In this document: piece after piece, positions 59,246-64,000 of the stretch | How positions within the stretch are numbered: position 1 is the first letter of the stretch | Layout of the letters: every line of letters starts with the position of its first letter | From: Ferrimonas futtsuensis DSM 18154 | GTDB lineage: Bacteria > Pseudomonadota > Gammaproteobacteria > Enterobacterales > Shewanellaceae | Reading direction: 5' to 3' | Assembly (NCBI RefSeq): GCF_000422645.1 | Contig: NZ_AUGL01000001.1 | Coordinates: forward strand, 124,001-188,000 | DNA: 64,000 nucleotides | Program-made: the position numbers and the translations under genes | The notes under the pieces: generated by a model | Seen by the model: the letters and a program-made list of their open reading frames with translations, nothing else | The model's database searches: none | What the model was told of the DNA's origin: nothing

Positions 59246-59907
59246 GCCTGACCAGACGAGACTTTCTGGGCTGTTCCGCCCTGTGCGCTGCCGCGGCGGC
59301 GGTGGGCATCAGCAACGCTGGTGAATCCGCAGTCCAGGGCAAGAACCTGGCGCTGATCCACGATGAGACCAAGTGCATCGGTTGTCGCGCCTGTGAGCAG
59401 GCCTGCCGCGAGGTAAACCAGGTGCCCGACGGCGTCAGCCGCCTTAAGCTGAACATCGACGGTCCCTATCACAAGGAAGATCAACCCTACTACGTCTTCA
59501 CTCGGGAGAGCTGCCAGCACTGTCAGGACGCCCCCTGCATCAGCGTCTGCCCGACTGGCGCCGCCTTCCGCGACGAAGCCACAGGCATTGTGGATGTGGA
59601 TCCGTTCAAGTGCGTAGGGTGCCAGTACTGCCTGGCCGCCTGCCCCTACCGGATTCGCTTTATCAACCCGGTGACCAAAGCCGCCGACAAGTGCGACTTC
59701 TGCCGCAAGACCAATCTCGCTCAGGGTAAGTTGCCCGCCTGCGTAGAAGCCTGCCCTACCGGCGCATTGACCTTTGGTGACCTCAACGATCGCAACAGCG
59801 AGCTGGTCTCGGTACTGCGCAATGCTCGCACCGTCCGCGACAAGCTGGATCTGGGCACCAACCCCAAACTGTTCCGCATCCCCAGTCAGAAGCCGGGAGT
59901 CCTATGA
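59242..59907 (+). CDS. nrfC: NrfC-like Tat-exported ferredoxin subunit
   Basis: 221 residues. Twin-arginine signal SLTRRDFLG; four 4Fe-4S cysteine groups: CIGCRACEQAC, CQHCQDAPCISVC, CVGCQYCLAAC, and CDFC..LPACVEAC. Links quinol oxidation by the membrane subunit to the pentahaem cytochrome. Coupled by overlaps to both neighbours. The Tat system needed to export it is encoded at 41554-42935. Confidence 0.92.
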   Translation: MSLTRRDFLGCSALCAAAAAVGISNAGESAVQGKNLALIHDETKCIGCRACEQACREVNQVPDGVSRLKLNIDGPYHKEDQPYYVFTRESCQHCQDAPCISVCPTGAAFRDEATGIVDVDPFKCVGCQYCLAACPYRIRFINPVTKAADKCDFCRKTNLAQGKLPACVEACPTGALTFGDLNDRNSELVSVLRNARTVRDKLDLGTNPKLFRIPSQKPGVL

Positions 59908-60866
59908 TGAGCAACCTAGACAGCGTACTGCACTTCGACACCTTGGTGTGGCACTGGCCCATCGCCATCTACCTGTTCCTGGCCGGCGTCTCTGCCGGCG
60001 CCACCCTGGTGGGCATTCTCACCAAGCGTAAACTGGAAAACAAAGGCTTGCCGGCACACCACAGCGGCATTGTTCAGGGCGCCGCTGCCGTCGGCCCCCT
60101 GGCGATCATGGTCGGCCTGATGCTGCTGGTGCTGGACCTGACCAAGCCCCTGGAGTTCTGGAAGATCATGGTGTTCTACAACCCCACCTCGGTGATGAGC
60201 CTTGGGGTGATCGCCGCCTCTCTCTACATCGGCGTGCTGCTGGTGTGGCTGCTGATCGCCTTTGCCGGCCCCCTGCAGAAGCTGGATGTGGCGCTCCCCA
60301 GGTTCGTTAAGTTGGTCAACTGGCTCTGCCGCCAGGCTCGCCCCATAGAGAACACCCTGGCGCTGCTGGCAATCATTCTGGGCGCCTACACCGGATTCCT
60401 GCTGTCCGCCCTCAAGGGCTATCCCATGCTCAACAATCCGATACTGCCCATCCTGTTTCTGGTGTCCGGGGTCTCCTCCGGGATAGGGGCGTCCATCCTG
60501 ATGAGCCTGGCACTGTTCAAGCACAAGCCGACCGACGAGGACATCCACTATGTGCATCACCTGGAAACCCCCGTGGTGATCACCGAAGCCTTCCTGCTGT
60601 TCGCCTTCTTCATAGGACTGGCGTTCGCCGGAGGACAGAGCCTGGTGGCGGCCAAGGTAGCACTGGGAGGAGGGTTCTGGTCCGCCATCTTCTGGGGCCT
60701 GGTGGTGGTGGGCGGCATGCTGGTACCCGCCGCCCTCAATCGCTGGTTGCCAGAACGGATCAAGCAGAGCAACGCCATAGTGGTCACCAGCTGCCTGCTG
60801 ACCCTGGTCGGGGTGTTTGCCCTGCGCCATTTCGTACTCTATGCCGGCCAGATGACCGTGGCCTGA
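59904..60866 (+). CDS. nrfD: NrfD/PsrC-like membrane quinol-oxidising subunit
   Basis: 320 residues, eight or more transmembrane helices, beginning HFDTLVWHWPIAIYLFLAGVSAGATL, the family's N-terminal motif. Oxidises menaquinol/ubiquinol and passes electrons to the ferredoxin subunit. Starts within the previous stop (ATGA). Confidence 0.92.
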   Translation: MMSNLDSVLHFDTLVWHWPIAIYLFLAGVSAGATLVGILTKRKLENKGLPAHHSGIVQGAAAVGPLAIMVGLMLLVLDLTKPLEFWKIMVFYNPTSVMSLGVIAASLYIGVLLVWLLIAFAGPLQKLDVALPRFVKLVNWLCRQARPIENTLALLAIILGAYTGFLLSALKGYPMLNNPILPILFLVSGVSSGIGASILMSLALFKHKPTDEDIHYVHHLETPVVITEAFLLFAFFIGLAFAGGQSLVAAKVALGGGFWSAIFWGLVVVGGMLVPAALNRWLPERIKQSNAIVVTSCLLTLVGVFALRHFVLYAGQMTVA

Positions 60867-60886
60867 CGCAACAACCAATAAGGGAA

Positions 60887-61183
60887 ATGATGATGAAAGC
60901 GAAACTCGTGCTGTTGGCCGCGTGCCTGGCCTTACCCCTGGCGGCTCAACCTCTAGCAGACATGCACAGTGACATGTCCGGCTGCGAAAGCTGCCACGCC
61001 GACGGTGTTCCCAGCAGCGATCTGGCCCATGAAAACGCGGCCTGCATCCAGTGCCATGGCGGCCTGGCGGATCTCGAAGGGGAGACTCACCAGGCCCACC
61101 AGGGAAACCTGGAGTGCGCCGACTGCCACCAGGTCCATGAAGAGGCCGCCGCCAGCGAAAGCTGCGAGAACTGCCACCAGTAG
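60887..61183 (+). CDS. cctA: Small tetrahaem cytochrome c (CctA/STC-like)
   Basis: 98 residues. Three adjacent ATG codons follow AAGGGA; the third (60893) has the best spacing. Signal peptide (LVLLAACLALPLAAQPLA), then LADMHSDMSGCESCHADGVPSS and GNLECADCHQVHE with four CxxCH sites (CESCH, CIQCH, CADCH, CENCH) laid out as in Shewanella small tetrahaem cytochrome CctA. A periplasmic electron shuttle, here last in the Nrf-like operon, which would give the NrfBCD module a mobile carrier. Confidence 0.88.
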   Translation: MMMKAKLVLLAACLALPLAAQPLADMHSDMSGCESCHADGVPSSDLAHENAACIQCHGGLADLEGETHQAHQGNLECADCHQVHEEAAASESCENCHQ

Positions 61184-61261
61184 CAACACCGGGGCTGGGG
61201 CCCCGATGGATCCCCAACTGAGCCAGGATGGCTCTGTCTTTCGAGACTCTCATCTTTTTTT

Positions 61262-61286
61262 GGCCACCCTTGGGTGGCCCTTTTTT
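61262..61286 (+). terminator. Terminator of the Nrf-like operon
   Basis: GGCCACCC-TT-GGGTGGCC stem followed by C and TTTTTT. Confidence 0.9.
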
Positions 61287-61716
61287 ATTCTCTTGGTTGA
61301 ACCAATGGCGACAATAACGAAACAAGCCGCGGGCGAATATTAAAGTCCCGCAAAATAATCAAAATAAATCAACCAACTCCAAAATGGACGAAATTCTGAA
61401 TATCACATTAAAGCCTTGCAATAATGTAAATTCCACCATGCTAAAAAAGCACAAATCATCATCAATCCAGGGTTAGTGTTGACTTGCAGGCCGCCCGACA
61501 CCTTTTTTGTTGTATCCGGGCATCGACTCAAAACGAACAGCCCATGACAGTGCCCGCTCACCCGCGGCGAGAATACTCTCTGACGACGGGGTACGATATG
61601 AAAGATGCATATGAAAGGGTAAAAATGAACAACCGACAACTGCAGCCCGCCCCGCCGCAATTAGACCAAACACTCTAGGCCTTTTTTCTGGCAGTCGGAT
61701 GCGCAGAAAATATAAA

Positions 61717-61736
61717 GGGAGCAGATTACTGCTCCC
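61717..61736 (-). terminator. Terminator of the NfeD/SPFH pair
   Basis: GGGAGCAG-ATTA-CTGCTCCC stem followed on the minus strand by TTTATATTTT. Confidence 0.88.
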
Positions 61737-61769
61737 TCCGGGCTTTCATGACTTGCAGTGGTGAGTCAC

Positions 61770-62228
61770 TCAATCCAAGGCAGAAACCACCAGCTTGGTG
61801 CCTTCCACCCGAACCACCTGCACCCTGACTCCGGGCTCCAGGGTGTCGCCACTCTCAGAGCAAGCCAACCAGCTGCTGTCCCCCAGTTTCACCCGCCCCT
61901 CTTGAGCGCTCACCTGGGTCATCACCACACACTGGCTGCCCACCAGAGATTTGGCCCTCTGGTTGAGACCACTTCGATCACGCCCCAGCTTATCCCGGCG
62001 ACGCTGGTACAGGTACCAGGCCAGGGTAAAGAGTACCGACAGAGTCGCAAACAGCACCCATTGGTTCTCCGCCTTGATGTCACTGAGGCGAGCCACCACA
62101 CTGGTGGCCATGGCCGCCCCGCCTATCCATAGCAGATAGCCCCCGGAACCGAGCAACTCCAGAGTCAGCAACACCAGCCCCAGGATCAGCCAGTAGGTGG
62201 CGTTCATGGAGAGAAAGAGATCTATCAC
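61770..62228 (-). CDS. NfeD-family membrane protein
   Basis: 152 residues, GTG start overlapping the upstream stop by four bases. Several hydrophobic segments at the N-terminus ([48 protein letters not shown]) then an OB-fold soluble C-terminal domain ([29 protein letters not shown]). Partner of the SPFH gene as in E. coli qmcA-ybbK; stabilises membrane proteins. Confidence 0.9.
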   Translation of the reverse strand: MIDLFLSMNATYWLILGLVLLTLELLGSGGYLLWIGGAAMATSVVARLSDIKAENQWVLFATLSVLFTLAWYLYQRRRDKLGRDRSGLNQRAKSLVGSQCVVMTQVSAQEGRVKLGDSSWLACSESGDTLEPGVRVQVVRVEGTKLVVSALD

Positions 62229-63157
62229 GACTGCTTCCTCACAGTCTCAATCAGCTGGGTAATGCCGGCAACGGAGCCCGCCAGGTTGCTGCCCTCCATG
62301 GGCAGCAGCACCAGCTTACTGGAGTCGGCAGTACCGATGTTGGAGAGGGCCTCAGTGTACTTCTGGGCGATGAAGTAGTTGATGGCATTCAGGTCACCCT
62401 GGGCGATGGCATTGGACACCGTGGTGGTGGCGTTGGCTTCCGCTTCGGCCTGACGTTCGCGGGCTTCCGCCTCGAGGAAGGCCGCCTGACGCTCGCCCTC
62501 CGCGCGCAGTACCGCCGCCTGCTTCTCACCGTCCGCCTTGAGGATGGCCGACTGCTTCACCCCTTCCGCCTCCAGGATCTCGGCCCGCTTGGAGCGGTCC
62601 GCCTTCAGTTGGGCGTTCATCGCCTCGATCAGCTCTCGCGGCGGGGCGATGTCCTTGATCTCGATACGGGTCACCTTGACACCCCAGGGCTGAGTGGCCG
62701 CATCCACCACCGCCAGCAGACGATCGTTGATCTCGTCCCGGCGGGAGAGCATCTCATCCAACTCCATGGAGCCCAGCACGGTACGCAGGTTGGTCATCGC
62801 CAGGTTCTGGATGGCGTTCTCCAGGTCGTTCACCTCGTAGGAGGCGCGGGCCGCATCCACCACCTGGATGAAGGTCACCCCATCCACAGTCACGTTGGCG
62901 TTATCTTTGCTGATCACCACCTGACTGGGGATATCCAGCACCCGCTCCATCATGTTGACCTTATTATTAATCTGGTCGACAAAGGGGACGATCAGATGCA
63001 GGCCGGGCTTCAGGGAGGTGGTGTAGCGGCCGAAGCGCTCGACGTTCCACTCATGGCCCTGGGGCACGATCTTAACCGCGGTGAACACCGCCACCAGGGC
63101 GAAGACCACGAAGATGATGCTGGGACCCAGCAGCTCGATTAGAAGACCTATGTCCAT
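62225..63157 (-). CDS. qmcA: SPFH/Band 7 stomatin-like protein (QmcA-like)
   Basis: 310 residues. N-terminal membrane helix (about residues 8-28), SPFH domain ([56 protein letters not shown]), and an Ala/Glu/Arg-rich coiled coil ([31 protein letters not shown]). Forms membrane microdomain assemblies. AAGGAAGAG site. Coupled to the NfeD gene. Confidence 0.93.
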   Translation of the reverse strand: MDIGLLIELLGPSIIFVVFALVAVFTAVKIVPQGHEWNVERFGRYTTSLKPGLHLIVPFVDQINNKVNMMERVLDIPSQVVISKDNANVTVDGVTFIQVVDAARASYEVNDLENAIQNLAMTNLRTVLGSMELDEMLSRRDEINDRLLAVVDAATQPWGVKVTRIEIKDIAPPRELIEAMNAQLKADRSKRAEILEAEGVKQSAILKADGEKQAAVLRAEGERQAAFLEAEARERQAEAEANATTTVSNAIAQGDLNAINYFIAQKYTEALSNIGTADSSKLVLLPMEGSNLAGSVAGITQLIETVRKQS

Positions 63158-63281
63158 CTCTCTTCCTTATCTCAATGGGTTGAAGGCGGCGACAGCCGGT
63201 GCCTGGGACAGTATACTGTCCGGCAATGATGTCATGACCACTTTCGGGAATGATTGCAGTCAGTAATGTAGAGACTATCGC

Positions 63282-64000
63282 ATGAAATTCAGGGATATAC
63301 GAGAGTTCATCAACCACCTCGAACAAGAGGGGGAGCTCAAACGGGTGACCGAACAGGTGGATCCTCACCTGGAGATGACCGAGATCAGCGACCGGGTGCT
63401 GCGCAACGGCGGTCCCGCGCTGCTGTTTGAAAACGTCAAAGGCAAGCAGATGCCGGTACTGGCCAACCTGTTTGGCACGCCGAAACGGGTGGCCATGGCC
63501 CTGGGGCGGGAAGACAGCAGCGCCCTGCGGGAGGTCGGCGAGCTGCTGGCCTTCCTCAAGGAACCCGAGGTCCCCTCTGGCTTCAAGGACGCCATCTCCA
63601 AGGTGCCGATGTTCAAGCAAGCGCTGAACATGCCCCCGAAACGAGTCTCCAAGGCGCCGTGTCAGCAGGTGGTGATCAGCGGCGACGATGTGGATCTGAC
63701 CCAGCTGCCTATCCAGCATTGCTGGCCCGGCGACGTGGCACCTCTGGTCACCTGGGGCCTCACCATCACCAAGGGTCCCAACCAGAAACGCCAGAACCTG
63801 GGGATCTATCGCCAGCAGTTGCTGGGCAAGAACAAGCTGATCATGCGCTGGTTGGCCCACCGCGGCGGTGCACTGGACTACAAGGATTTCCAGGAAAAGC
63901 ACCCGGGCGAGCGCTACCCGGTGTCCGTGGCCCTGGGCTCCGATCCTGTGACCATCCTCGGGGCGGTAACCCCAGTGCCCGACGCCATGAGCGAGTATGC
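63282..64000 (+). CDS. ubiD: 3-octaprenyl-4-hydroxybenzoate carboxy-lyase UbiD, 5' part
   Basis: 239 residues to the window edge. [22 protein letters not shown] matches E. coli Ubi[21 protein letters not shown] and [39 protein letters not shown] are core motifs. It decarboxylates the ubiquinone ring precursor using prenylated FMN from UbiX. Third ubiquinone step encoded in this window, apart from ubiE-ubiJ-ubiB. 3' end lies outside. Confidence 0.95.
   Translation, partial: MKFRDIREFINHLEQEGELKRVTEQVDPHLEMTEISDRVLRNGGPALLFENVKGKQMPVLANLFGTPKRVAMALGREDSSALREVGELLAFLKEPEVPSGFKDAISKVPMFKQALNMPPKRVSKAPCQQVVISGDDVDLTQLPIQHCWPGDVAPLVTWGLTITKGPNQKRQNLGIYRQQLLGKNKLIMRWLAHRGGALDYKDFQEKHPGERYPVSVALGSDPVTILGAVTPVPDAMSEY

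Larger units (their letters stand above)
61184..61769. other. Intergenic region after the Nrf-like operon
   Basis: 585 bases with two terminators (listed). Between them, 61598-61678 is a 26-codon open frame (MKDAYERVKMNNRQLQPA...) with internal ATG at 61625 preceded by AAAGGG; unsupported but possible small peptide. Otherwise nothing recognised. Confidence 0.4.

Overview
The window reads as one chromosomal segment of a GC-rich marine gammaproteobacterium of the Alteromonadales/Shewanella-Ferrimonas type; Ferrimonas is my best guess. The basis is gene content and order: metJ/metBLF, priA-rpmE, argS-ftsN-hslVU, ubiE-ubiJ-ubiB-tatABC-tatD-hemB, rhlB/trxA-rho, an NrfBCD module next to a small tetraheme cytochrome, a DUF3718 protein and several multihaem cytochromes. 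This is inference from protein similarity recalled from memory, not from a search.

Positions 1-5050 differ from the rest. This stretch is strikingly AT-rich and holds a compact class IIa-type microcin locus on the minus strand: a CvaA-like membrane fusion protein, a CvaB-like C39-peptidase ABC exporter translationally coupled to it, a 73-residue precursor with a 15-residue double-glycine leader, and two tiny two-helix membrane proteins downstream that are natural immunity candidates. One of these (784-951) is only 55 codons long. The locus looks like acquired DNA and is the best candidate for an undescribed system.

Positions 5055-15553 carry accessory and sensory genes: a CAP-domain secreted protein, a methyl-accepting chemotaxis protein, a pseudouridine synthase, a pentahaem cytochrome, a DcaP-like porin and two tandem Aer-type PAS chemoreceptors. 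Positions 15838-20770 hold the methionine regulon, metB-metL-metF divergent from metJ, with a clear array of MetJ operator 8-mers between them. Positions 20833-31552 are mostly housekeeping: a beta-barrel protein, malic enzyme, rpmE, priA, argS, ftsN, tapT, hslVU and a DUF971 protein. Then comes a 243-bp MITE-like element inserted exactly at the stop codon of a glycosyltransferase gene.

Positions 31873-38331 hold the glycosyltransferase, a PAP2 phosphatase, rraA, an arginase-family enzyme and a LapD/LapG pair (c-di-GMP control of adhesin release). Positions 38490-45385 are ubiquinone synthesis, Tat export, tatD and hemB. Positions 45550-49092 contain a periplasmic thioredoxin-like protein and a large lipoprotein gene preceded by a c-di-GMP-I (GEMM-I) riboswitch. 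c-di-GMP therefore appears twice as a surface-control signal (LapD and the riboswitch).

Positions 49392-57087 hold a DUF3718 protein, a CoA-disulfide-reductase-like flavoprotein, a cystine symporter, gppA-rhlB, trxA and rho. A LysR regulator is followed by an anaerobic electron-transfer operon (58552-61183): a 59-residue membrane protein, NrfB-, NrfC- and NrfD-like subunits and a small tetrahaem cytochrome, under a perfect FNR box. The window ends with an NfeD/SPFH pair and the 5' part of ubiD.
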